From: Ornithinibacillus salinisoli
Lineage (GTDB): Bacteria > Bacillota > Bacilli > Bacillales > Amphibacillaceae
DNA: 64,000 bases
Assembly: GCF_042682545.1 (NCBI RefSeq)
Contig: NZ_JBHUHQ010000016.1
Reading direction: 5' to 3' (one strand)
Part shown: one piece after another, positions 16,674 through 24,112 of the stretch
Position numbering within the stretch: position 1 is the stretch's first letter
Layout: the number at the start of each line of letters is the position of its first letter
Made by a program: the position numbers and the translations under genes
Notes under the pieces: generated by a model
What the model was told of the DNA's origin: nothing
What the model saw: the letters and a program-made list of their open reading frames with translations, nothing else
Databases searched by the model: none

Positions 16674-17657
16674 ATGGATTTTAATATCATCCGCTGTGCA
16701 AGAGCAATTTTACATGTAAAGGATTTAGAAGCCTCCCGCAAGTTTTACATCGATGCTCTTGGTTTTATTGAAACAGAATCAGATGATGATCATATATACC
16801 TCCGCGGTCTTGAAGAACACACCCATCACAGTCTCGTATTAAAAAAAGCGGATACGCCAGCTGTTGAAGCGTTAGGATATAAAGTTTCATCAAATCAAGA
16901 TCTAGAAGCATTATCACGGCTTTTTGAAGAGAAAGGATATCCAACAAAGTGGCTGGAAAAAGGGAAACAGCATGCTGTCGGGAGAGCACTAAGAGTAAAT
17001 GATAATTCGGGTTTACCACTGGAATTCTTTGCAGAAATGGATCCAGTAGAACGTTTATTACAACGCTATGATCTTTATAGAGGTTCTCGAATGCAACGGA
17101 TCGATCATTTTAATTGTGGGGTACCCGACGTGGAGGCAGCATATGATTTTTATCAAAAAAACTTAGGTTTTGCTTGTTCGGAATATACGGATACTCCTGA
17201 AGGTGATATTTGGGCTGCCTGGTTACATCGTAAACAAAATGTACATGATGTGGCGTTTATGAATGGATTTGGACCTAGGCTACATCATATTGGGTTTTGG
17301 TTACCTGATCAGTTATCGCTTATTCATACGTGTGATGTACTTGCATCAATGGGGTATGGGGAAGCAATTGAACGTGGGCCAGGGCGTCATGGATTATCCA
17401 ATGCGTTCTTCTTATACTTGCGTGATCCGGATGGTCATCGGATCGAGCTCTATAGTGGAGATTATTTGACCAGTGATCCTGACTTTAAACCGATTCGTTG
17501 GGATATCAATGATCCGATGCGTCAAACATTTTGGGGGCATGCTGCACCTGACAGCTGGTTTAATGAGGCTTCAGTAGTTTTAGATATCTTTTCGGGTGAA
17601 GAAGTTATTCAAAAACCAGGCAAATTAAAGCAGCATAAGCCAACTTTCGTCATATAG
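16674..17657 (+). CDS. hpaD: 3,4-dihydroxyphenylacetate 2,3-dioxygenase (type I extradiol)
   Basis: A 327-residue vicinal-oxygen-chelate dioxygenase that opens the ring of homoprotocatechuate by meta-cleavage. It has two VOC modules; the C-terminal one carries the metal triad H145 (RIDHFNCG), H204 or H205 (RLHHIGF) and E258 (HRIELYSGDY). The length and the DPMRQTFWGHAAPDSWFNEAS tail match the Brevibacterium/Arthrobacter HPCD type rather than the class III HpcB of E. coli. AAGGGGGAAG precedes the ATG. Confidence 0.92.
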   Translation: MDFNIIRCARAILHVKDLEASRKFYIDALGFIETESDDDHIYLRGLEEHTHHSLVLKKADTPAVEALGYKVSSNQDLEALSRLFEEKGYPTKWLEKGKQHAVGRALRVNDNSGLPLEFFAEMDPVERLLQRYDLYRGSRMQRIDHFNCGVPDVEAAYDFYQKNLGFACSEYTDTPEGDIWAAWLHRKQNVHDVAFMNGFGPRLHHIGFWLPDQLSLIHTCDVLASMGYGEAIERGPGRHGLSNAFFLYLRDPDGHRIELYSGDYLTSDPDFKPIRWDINDPMRQTFWGHAAPDSWFNEASVVLDIFSGEEVIQKPGKLKQHKPTFVI

Positions 17658-17689
17658 ATATAATGAATGCTTTTCCCCGGTAGGTAACG

Positions 17690-17825
17690 GGCGGTAAGTA
17701 AAATTGGAGATGCGGGAGATGTTTGTGTACCAACTGCCCGTAAATGTCCGATCTGTTCAATGGCTCTTTAGGGGGCTAACATTCAGTGGAATAACATGAA
17801 CCACTGAATGAAGTTTCACTGGCAT
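17690..17825 (+). repeat. Dispersed hairpin-forming intergenic repeat, copy 1
   Basis: The sequence contains GTAACGGGCGGTAAGT, a later ACTGCCCGT that pairs with the ACGGGC, TGTCCGAT, and a perfect 10-base hairpin CATTCAGTGG/CCACTGAATG (17781-17811 region) followed by AAGTTTCACT. The same order of blocks appears before the permease gene at 55646-55765. It fills the gap between hpaD and the flavin reductase. No gene is seen in it. Confidence 0.55.
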
Positions 17826-17838
17826 AGGAGGTTTCTAC

Positions 17839-18315
17839 ATGGATGATCAAACATTTCGAACAGCAATGGGGAAGTTTGCGACAGGGGTTACGGTTGTAAC
17901 TACTCAGCATGGTGAGGACATCCACGGAATGACTGCAAATGCATTTATGTCTGTTTCTTTAAATCCGAAACTTGTCTTAATATCTATTGATGAGAATGCT
18001 ACCATGCTAGACTTTATCAATAAATCTGGGAAGTTTGCTGTCAGTATTTTAAATGAAGACCAAAAGGATATGTCTGCTTATTTTGCAGGACAAAATAAGG
18101 AACTAAAAGAAGTCAATTTTAAATGGTTCAATGATATGCCAACCATTGAGGGCTCTCTTGCAAGCTTAACATGTGAAGTCTACGATTCTGTCATTGCAGG
18201 TGATCATACACTTTATATTGGCAAGGTCACAGATATTCATACGACAAAAGGTGATCCATTGGCATTTTATGAAGGAAAATATCGTCAAATAAGTGATTGT
18301 GCAGAAGTAAAATAA
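17839..18315 (+). CDS. hpaC: Flavin reductase, probable HpaC partner of HpaB
   Basis: A 158-residue member of the flavin reductase-like (FMN-binding split barrel) family. The N-terminal FRTAMGKFATGVTVVTT and GMTANAFMSVSLNPKLVLISID segments are the family signature. It should reduce FAD or FMN with NAD(P)H and feed HpaB. AGGAGG lies upstream of the ATG. Close relatives serve other two-component monooxygenases, but the placement in the hpa cluster makes HpaC the best call. Confidence 0.85.
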   Translation: MDDQTFRTAMGKFATGVTVVTTQHGEDIHGMTANAFMSVSLNPKLVLISIDENATMLDFINKSGKFAVSILNEDQKDMSAYFAGQNKELKEVNFKWFNDMPTIEGSLASLTCEVYDSVIAGDHTLYIGKVTDIHTTKGDPLAFYEGKYRQISDCAEVK

Positions 18316-18325
18316 CGTATGACCA

Positions 18326-18363
18326 TTGCGCTAGAATCTCTAAGTATGGAAATTCTAGCGCAA
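18326..18363 (+). terminator. Intergenic hairpin after hpaC
   Basis: A 12-base perfect inverted repeat, TTGCGCTAGAAT and its complement, with a 14-base loop. The following tail is only moderately T-rich, so it may be a weak terminator or an mRNA-stabilising hairpin. Confidence 0.5.
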
Positions 18364-18394
18364 CAATTAGTTGTTTTGAAATGGAGGGATTCTC

Positions 18395-19537
18395 GTGAAC
18401 CAACAGCTTATAAACAATTCACAAGTAGAACAGGACATGTTTCAAAAGATTGCTAGCCATGAACAGGTTGTATTTTGTAATGACTCCGCTACTGGTTTGC
18501 AAGCGATTATAGCTATTCATAATACAACGCTTGGACCTGCACTTGGTGGAACAAGAATGTACCCATATGCTTCTGTGGATGATGCATTAGATGATGTACT
18601 ACGCTTATCTGAAGGTATGACCTATAAATGTGCTGCTGCCGATATTGATTTTGGTGGAGGAAAGGCGGTTATCATAGGTGATCCGAATAAGGATAAATCT
18701 GCTGCTATGTTTCGTGCGTTTGGGCAATTTGTAGATTCATTAAATGGTAGATTTTATACAGGAACAGATATGGGAACAACGATGGATGATTTTGTGCAAG
18801 CATCAAAGGAAACGAATTTTATAAATGGCATTCCTGAAGCTTTCGGAGGTAGTGGTGACTCTTCCATTCCAACTGCTCAAGGTGTTATATATGGATTAAA
18901 GGCTACTAATAAATTCATATTTGGAAGTGATAGTTTAGCAGGACGAACTTATGCCATTCAAGGTCTTGGAAAAGTTGGATATAAAGTAACCGAGCAATTA
19001 TTACATGCTGGTGCAAAAGTCATTGTTACGGATATCCACGAGGATGTAATGGTAAGTATACAAGAAACAGCGGAAGCGTTAGGGGGATCAATTACCACCG
19101 TAAAAAGTAATGAAATCTATCAAGTAGATGCAGATGTTTTTGTCCCATGTGCAATGGGAAGTGTACTCAATGATCAATCTATTGCTCAGTTACAAGTAAA
19201 AGCTGTTGTCGGTTCCGCAAATAACCAGTTACACGACAATAGTCATGCAAAAGCGTTACATGATAAAGGAATTTTGTACGCTCCAGACTATATTGTTAAT
19301 GCTGGTGGATTAATTCAAGTTGCTGATGAATTATATGGTCCGAATAAAGAACGAGTGCTATTAAAAACAAAGGCAATCTATCAATCGTTGCTGGAAATAT
19401 ATGAACAAGCAAATCTTGATGTAATAACAACATTAGAAGCTGCAAATCGCAAATGTCAAAAACGTTTAGAACAGCAGCGCAGTAGAAATAATTTCTTCAC
19501 GCGAACAAGAAGTCCAAAATGGGAAATTAAAGAATAA
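18395..19537 (+). CDS. pdh: Phenylalanine dehydrogenase (Glu/Leu/Phe/Val dehydrogenase family)
   Basis: A 380-residue NAD-dependent amino-acid dehydrogenase converting L-phenylalanine (possibly tyrosine) to the 2-oxo acid plus ammonia. The catalytic and substrate lysines are K78 (GMTYKCA) and K90 (DFGGGKAV), the nucleotide-binding motif is IQGLGKVG near residue 187, and the VNAGGLIQVADE block is conserved. The sequence reads closer to Thermoactinomyces phenylalanine dehydrogenase than to leucine dehydrogenase, and the aromatic neighbourhood agrees. Leucine dehydrogenase remains the alternative. AUG preceded by GGAGGG; E2 follows after 21 bases. Confidence 0.75.
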   Translation: MNQQLINNSQVEQDMFQKIASHEQVVFCNDSATGLQAIIAIHNTTLGPALGGTRMYPYASVDDALDDVLRLSEGMTYKCAAADIDFGGGKAVIIGDPNKDKSAAMFRAFGQFVDSLNGRFYTGTDMGTTMDDFVQASKETNFINGIPEAFGGSGDSSIPTAQGVIYGLKATNKFIFGSDSLAGRTYAIQGLGKVGYKVTEQLLHAGAKVIVTDIHEDVMVSIQETAEALGGSITTVKSNEIYQVDADVFVPCAMGSVLNDQSIAQLQVKAVVGSANNQLHDNSHAKALHDKGILYAPDYIVNAGGLIQVADELYGPNKERVLLKTKAIYQSLLEIYEQANLDVITTLEAANRKCQKRLEQQRSRNNFFTRTRSPKWEIKE

Positions 19538-19558
19538 TTTTTTTGGAGGTGAAGTGGT

Positions 19559-20776
19559 ATGGTAGAAGTAAAATTTCATGATATTGGTGAGGGAATGAAT
19601 GAAGGGGAGATTATCAACTTTTTTGTAAAAGTAGGTGATACGGTATCTGTTGATCAACCTCTAGTGGAAATGCAAACAGATAAAATGGTAGCAGAGATTC
19701 CCTCACCCACGACTGGAAAGGTTAAAGCAATTCATCATGATATTGGTACAACCGTCACGATTGGTACGGCTATTTTGGAGATCGATGATGGCAAGGAAGA
19801 ATCTATCAATTCCAAGCGAGAGGTATCAGCGGCACTCTCTGCACCTGAAAAGCAAAATATACCGAAACAAAAGGAGAGAAAAAGCCCCCCGAAGCGGATC
19901 ATAGCAGCGCCACACACGAGAAGAATTGCGCGAGAAAATGATGTAGATATAGAGAAAGTTCAAGGCTCTGGTCCAGCTGGAAGAGTATTGGATGATGATA
20001 TCTTTCGTTTTATACGTGAACAACAAGAAGATATGATACAACCGGAAGAAAACATAACTTCTTCACAAGCACGTACTTCTACAGAGTCGGATACGATTCC
20101 GTTTACCGGAATTCGAAAGCAAATTGCGCAAAAGATGACACAATCATTAATGACAATTCCTCATGTAACACATTTTGATGAAGCAGATTTAACAAATTTA
20201 CTTGAAATACGTAGTGAGTTAAAAGAAGCCGGTGAAAATATATCAGTTGTTGCCTTTTTCTTAAAAGCGATTGCAATTACGTTGAAAGAATTTCCAGTTT
20301 TCAATGCTCAATTGGATGAAGAAAATGATGTTATACGCTTACATAAAAACTACCATATTGGGCTAGCAACGAATACAAATAACGGATTACTCGTGCCAGT
20401 GCTACGAGATGTGGATAAAAAAACCATACGAGAGATTCACGATGAGATGAAAGCATTAACGGAAAAGGCACAAGCAGGAAAGCTGACTGCTCAAGATATG
20501 CGTGGTGGAACATTTACAATTAGTAATGTTGGTCCTTTAGGAAGCACGGCTGCTACGCCAATCATCAATTATCCGCAAACAAGTATTATTGCGTTTCATA
20601 AAACGAAAAAAACACCCGTTGTCCTGGAAAATGATGAAATTGCTGTACGGTCGATTATGAATATGTCACTATCCTTTGACCACCGTGTAACAGATGGTGC
20701 GAATGCGGTTCAATTTACGAATCGTTTCAACCAGTTAATGGAGAGACCATATCATTTATTGCTGGAATTGGTTTAA
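19559..20776 (+). CDS. 2-oxoacid dehydrogenase E2 (dihydrolipoyl acyltransferase), without E1/E3 neighbours
   Basis: A 405-residue acyltransferase. The lipoyl domain covers residues 1-78 with lipoyl lysine K42 in MQTDKMVAE; the peripheral-subunit binding domain covers residues about 118-155 (APHTRRIARENDVD, GSGPAGRVLDDDI); the catalytic domain fills the rest, ending with the active-site SFDHRVTDGANAV. It resembles branched-chain-type E2 (BkdB). No E1 or E3 genes lie nearby. Directly after phenylalanine dehydrogenase, it could serve oxidation of aryl-pyruvates to aryl-acetyl-CoA, using E1/E3 from elsewhere; that is inference. GGAGGTG precedes the ATG. Confidence 0.85.
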   Translation: MVEVKFHDIGEGMNEGEIINFFVKVGDTVSVDQPLVEMQTDKMVAEIPSPTTGKVKAIHHDIGTTVTIGTAILEIDDGKEESINSKREVSAALSAPEKQNIPKQKERKSPPKRIIAAPHTRRIARENDVDIEKVQGSGPAGRVLDDDIFRFIREQQEDMIQPEENITSSQARTSTESDTIPFTGIRKQIAQKMTQSLMTIPHVTHFDEADLTNLLEIRSELKEAGENISVVAFFLKAIAITLKEFPVFNAQLDEENDVIRLHKNYHIGLATNTNNGLLVPVLRDVDKKTIREIHDEMKALTEKAQAGKLTAQDMRGGTFTISNVGPLGSTAATPIINYPQTSIIAFHKTKKTPVVLENDEIAVRSIMNMSLSFDHRVTDGANAVQFTNRFNQLMERPYHLLLELV

Positions 20777-20866
20777 ACTTCGCATAGTTTATTGCAAAAT
20801 TTGTATAGACTGCGTCATAACTTTTGAGATTTACTTTCACAGTCTAATTCAATAGTGTGCCACAAA

Positions 20867-21213
20867 ACCGCTCCGGCAGAATACTTCGCTTTCCGTGGGC
20901 ACGGCCTCAGCCTCCTCAGAAGAAAACCACTTCTTCCGGGGTCTTCGGACACGTGCTGTTCCCACAGGAGTCTTCGTATTCTGCCTCCGCTGATGGTGAC
21001 TTCTTGTTTAAAGAAAAGTGTTACTACTTCACTAGCGTAGGAAATACACGAAGACTCCTTGAAAAAGAAAAGCACTTTTTCTGCGTGCGATGTGTTGCTG
21101 ACGTAGCGTTCCATGTCCTGCGGGAGGAAAGGCATAGGTGAGACCCCACAGTGCGCCAGCACGAGGAGGCTCACCAGCCGCCCGCGGAAAGCGAAGTGTA
21201 TTTCCGAAGCGGT
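20867..21213. mobile_element. Fold-back MITE-like element
   Basis: A 347-base non-coding element with about 51-base imperfect terminal inverted repeats, 20867-20917 and 21163-21213 (shared blocks include CTTCGCTTTCCG and GAGGAGGCT). An internal perfect 12-base inverted repeat AGGAGTCTTCGT lies at 20966-20977 and 21048-21059. It appears richer in G+C than flanking genes. Short ORFs inside it are not real genes. The remaining sequence of the 20777-21363 gap holds no gene. The element splits the hpa cluster between E2 and hpaG1. Confidence 0.7.
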
Positions 21214-21363
21214 GTTGCGAGCGTTATGTTAATACACAATTTGTAGTCTGAGTTATTTTTGATATGTTACTGCACATTTTCCATCAACTACGAATGAAGA
21301 TTCATTTCTTGGAAAAAGCTACAATCTTTTAGAAAACAGTCAAATTAAATTAGGGGTGACTAT

Positions 21364-22140
21364 ATGTATCGTGCGAAAGCAAGGATAAATGGATCAGTTA
21401 ACCTTGAAGAAATAATTGTTGATGATTCACATATAATTTGGAATGGAAAACGATACCCAGATGAAACCATTTCATGGCAATCACCTGTTACTGGAGCTAT
21501 ATACGGAACAATATTTAATTTTAGAGAACAACTGGATGCCATGAAAAATAAGTTTCATGAAAAACCGTATCAAGCTGAACCTAATAGACCGATATTGTAT
21601 GTGAAACCAAGAAACACCATTAACACACATTTGAATCAAGTAGAAATTCCTGCTGAAGTAAATGAAGTTCAAGTTAACGCAACACTGGGTATTGTTATCG
21701 GTAAAAATGCTACGAACATATCAGAGGAAGAAGCTCTTGATTATGTGTTAGGGTATACGGTTGTGAATGATGTGACGATAGCCCACAATGATTTTTATCG
21801 CCCAAACATTAAAAATAAAGTCCGTGATGGATCTTGTCCGGTTGGACCATGGATTATGGATTGTAGCGAAGTACCTAATCCAGAACAGCTCATGGTTTGG
21901 ACGTTTAAAAATGATGAGTTAGTACAAGTGCAAAATTTAAATGACTTGGTACGTCCCATTTCTAAACTATTAACAGATGTAACGGAATTCATGACACTTT
22001 ATAAAGGGGATATGTTACTTGTAGGTGTTCCACATAATCCGCCAACCGCATTTCCAGGTGATACGATACGGATTGAAATTGATAATGTAGGTCGCTTAGA
22101 GAATACGTTTGTCCAAGAGGACGGGGGTGGTCAGATATGA
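21364..22140 (+). CDS. hpaG1: HpaG1-like subunit, fumarylacetoacetate hydrolase family
   Basis: A 258-residue FAH-family protein corresponding to one half of E. coli HpaG, the bifunctional enzyme that decarboxylates and isomerises 5-oxopent-3-ene-1,2,5-tricarboxylate. The family folds TVVNDVTIAHNDFYRP and GSCPVGPWIMD are present. The metal-binding ExE segment seen in HpaG2 is replaced by NAT (VQVNATLGIVIG), so metal catalysis in this subunit is doubtful and it may be a partner or isomerase half. It overlaps hpaG2 by four bases. AGGGGTG precedes the ATG. Confidence 0.8.
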   Translation: MYRAKARINGSVNLEEIIVDDSHIIWNGKRYPDETISWQSPVTGAIYGTIFNFREQLDAMKNKFHEKPYQAEPNRPILYVKPRNTINTHLNQVEIPAEVNEVQVNATLGIVIGKNATNISEEEALDYVLGYTVVNDVTIAHNDFYRPNIKNKVRDGSCPVGPWIMDCSEVPNPEQLMVWTFKNDELVQVQNLNDLVRPISKLLTDVTEFMTLYKGDMLLVGVPHNPPTAFPGDTIRIEIDNVGRLENTFVQEDGGGQI

Positions 22141-22892
22141 AACATGCTCGTATTGCTTGTTATGGGGGAATACATGAGGTATTCGATTTGGACGGTAAAT
22201 TACACCTTCGTGATGGGAGAATAGTACAATCGAATGAAGTAGTGTGGTTACCACCTATTGAGGCAGGAACAATTTTTGCTTTAGGACTGAACTATGCCGA
22301 TCATGCTAGTGAAATTAGCTTTAAAGCCCCAGATGAACCACTTGTATTTATCAAGGGTCCAAATACGTTAATTGGGCATGAAGGTCAAACACGGCGACCA
22401 GCTGGGGTAGGAATGATGCACTATGAATGTGAATTGGCAGTCGTTATTGGCAAAACAGCACGTCATGTTAGTCAAGCAGATGCCTATGAATATGTTTCTG
22501 GATATACGATAGCGAACGATTACGCGATAAGGGATTATTTAGAAAACTATTATCGTCCTAATCTAGCGGTTAAAAATCGTGATACGTTAACACCAATTGG
22601 CCCATACGTAGTAGATAAAGAGGATATTCCGAACCCAATGAATCTCTATTTACGAACCTATGTCAATGGGGATTTAAAGCAGGAAGGTTCCACAAAGGAT
22701 ATGGTATTTGATATTGCCTATTTAATTTCGTATTTAAGTAGTTTTATGACCCTACAGGAGAATGATGTTATTTTAACAGGGACGCCAAAAGGGACTGTAA
22801 ATGTCACAGAAGGTGATGAAGTGATTACGGAAATTGAAGGGATCGGTTCACTTAAAAATACGATTGTAGGCGATCATGTATTTCAGAGGTAA
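22137..22892 (+). CDS. hpaG2: HpaG2-like subunit, fumarylacetoacetate hydrolase family
   Basis: A 251-residue FAH-family protein, paralogue of the preceding gene and the other half of HpaG. It keeps the metal ligands: ExE in MHYECELAVVIG near residue 100, the aspartate in the YTIANDYAIRDY segment, and GTPKGTVNV in the active-site lid. It should catalyse the decarboxylation step of the homoprotocatechuate meta pathway. The start overlaps the upstream stop (ATGA), which implies translational coupling and a 1:1 complex. hpaF follows after 12 bases. Confidence 0.85.
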   Translation: MKHARIACYGGIHEVFDLDGKLHLRDGRIVQSNEVVWLPPIEAGTIFALGLNYADHASEISFKAPDEPLVFIKGPNTLIGHEGQTRRPAGVGMMHYECELAVVIGKTARHVSQADAYEYVSGYTIANDYAIRDYLENYYRPNLAVKNRDTLTPIGPYVVDKEDIPNPMNLYLRTYVNGDLKQEGSTKDMVFDIAYLISYLSSFMTLQENDVILTGTPKGTVNVTEGDEVITEIEGIGSLKNTIVGDHVFQR

Positions 22893-22904
22893 GGAGCTAA
22901 AACG

Positions 22905-23288
22905 ATGCCACATATTATCGTGGAGTACACGTCCAATCTAAAAGATGAAGGAAACATTCGGTTGTTATTACAACAGATTAATGAATCGCTGATTGCTGAG
23001 GGGGATGTTTTTCCTATCGGTGGGATTCGTTCACGAGCAATCGAAGTGAAAGATTATGTTATTGCAGATGGAACAGGAGAAGACGATGCTTTTGTCCATG
23101 TTTTATTGAAGATTGGTGCAGGAAGATCAGAGGAGATATTAAAAAAGGCATGTGATAGACTCTTTCGCCAAATTCAAGAACATTTTGCAGAAATATTTGA
23201 AACTCGCTATCTCGCATTATCGATGGAAATCGTGGAATTTCAAAAAGCAACGTATAAGAAGAACAATATACATGCTCGATATAAGTAG
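22905..23288 (+). CDS. hpaF: 5-carboxymethyl-2-hydroxymuconate delta-isomerase
   Basis: A 127-residue protein of the CHMI/4-oxalocrotonate tautomerase superfamily. It begins MPHIIVEYTSNL, so the catalytic N-terminal proline is exposed after methionine removal. Length matches E. coli HpaF (126). It converts 5-carboxymethyl-2-hydroxymuconate to the substrate of HpaG. It is the last gene of the hpa cluster and is followed by a strong terminator. Confidence 0.9.
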   Translation: MPHIIVEYTSNLKDEGNIRLLLQQINESLIAEGDVFPIGGIRSRAIEVKDYVIADGTGEDDAFVHVLLKIGAGRSEEILKKACDRLFRQIQEHFAEIFETRYLALSMEIVEFQKATYKKNNIHARYK

Positions 23289-23292
23289 TGGA

Positions 23293-23340
23293 TAAAAGAA
23301 GATCCTCTTTGTAACCCATAACAAAGAGGATCTTCTTTTA
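23293..23340. terminator. Strong bidirectional terminator
   Basis: A 20-base perfect inverted repeat (TAAAAGAAGATCCTCTTTGT and its complement) with an eight-base loop closes the hpa cluster and the convergent ytaF gene. Confidence 0.92.
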
Positions 23341-23973
23341 TATCAGATTTAGAATACCAAGTGCGATTAGTATTGCTGGTGGTAGGAATGACATTTGTCG
23401 CATTCTTCTACTGTTGGATAAAATAACGCCAATTTTTATACCGTAATGAACAAATATACCACTCATGAATGCGATGAGGACTGCTGTGAGCAATGGGGAA
23501 TATCCTATAATCGCAGCACCTATACCTGCTCCAAAGGCGTCCAAAGCTAGGGCGGTCCCGAGAAGAAATGCCTCACTAGCTGATATTGTTCCAGATTTAT
23601 CAAGGTCTGCCTTATCAGGTGTTGCAAGTACGGTCTTTAAGCTGTGTAATTTGTTAGTTGATTCTTCAGATGAAGTTGTTGAAATTTTCTCTTTCTGTAG
23701 TTGTGAACGTATCGTGTTAATGAGTGAAAATATACCTAAAGTGATTAAGATAGAGCCACCAATAATGTTAGCAATATCTGGTGAAATAAAGGAACTAAAC
23801 AAACTCCCTAGGGACATAGATGATAAGACAACAATCCCTGAACAAAACATAATAATACATAATGCATTCATAGGAACATGTATTTTTCTCATGCCGTAGG
23901 AAACGCCAACACCAAATCCATCTAAACTTACTGCAATGACTAGAAGTAATAAACCTGTATAGAAAAGCATCAC
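23338..23973 (-). CDS. ytaF: Sporulation membrane protein YtaF (MntP-like)
   Basis: A 211-residue, six-span protein made of two MntP-like repeats, each with an acidic helix: VSLDGFGVGVSYG near residue 16 and LALDAFGAGIGA near residue 149. The central hydrophilic loop with DKADLDKSGTIS is typical of YtaF rather than the manganese exporter MntP. A sporulation role is known for the B. subtilis gene by name and expression, but its transport substrate is not. The start is a GTG at 23973 or the adjacent ATG at 23970, after AAGGA. Confidence 0.8.
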   Translation of the reverse strand: MMLFYTGLLLLVIAVSLDGFGVGVSYGMRKIHVPMNALCIIMFCSGIVVLSSMSLGSLFSSFISPDIANIIGGSILITLGIFSLINTIRSQLQKEKISTTSSEESTNKLHSLKTVLATPDKADLDKSGTISASEAFLLGTALALDAFGAGIGAAIIGYSPLLTAVLIAFMSGIFVHYGIKIGVILSNSRRMRQMSFLPPAILIALGILNLI

Positions 23974-24112
23974 ATCATATCCTTTTGCTAATATCTAGAA
24001 TATATTGTATGGATAGAAATGTTTAAGTGTGCTTGTGTTGGGGCAACTGCGAAAAACGGATATCTGTGGTAAAGTAACGGTAGATGTTTAAATGAAGAGA
24101 GGATATTAAAAT

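Noticed and set aside
16475..16741. An 88-codon minus-strand ORF with heptapeptide repeats (LSRCVAQ/LSRCVAR)
   Set aside because: The repeats are a by-product of the 21-base tandem DNA array; the frame overlaps hpaB and hpaD ends and has no ribosome site.
20815..21174. Several ORFs of 60 to 119 codons on both strands
   Set aside because: They lie within the inverted-repeat element, follow its palindromes and lack ribosome sites and family features.
23338..23973. Manganese exporter MntP
   Set aside because: The central DKADLDKSGTIS loop and overall length fit YtaF better than MntP.
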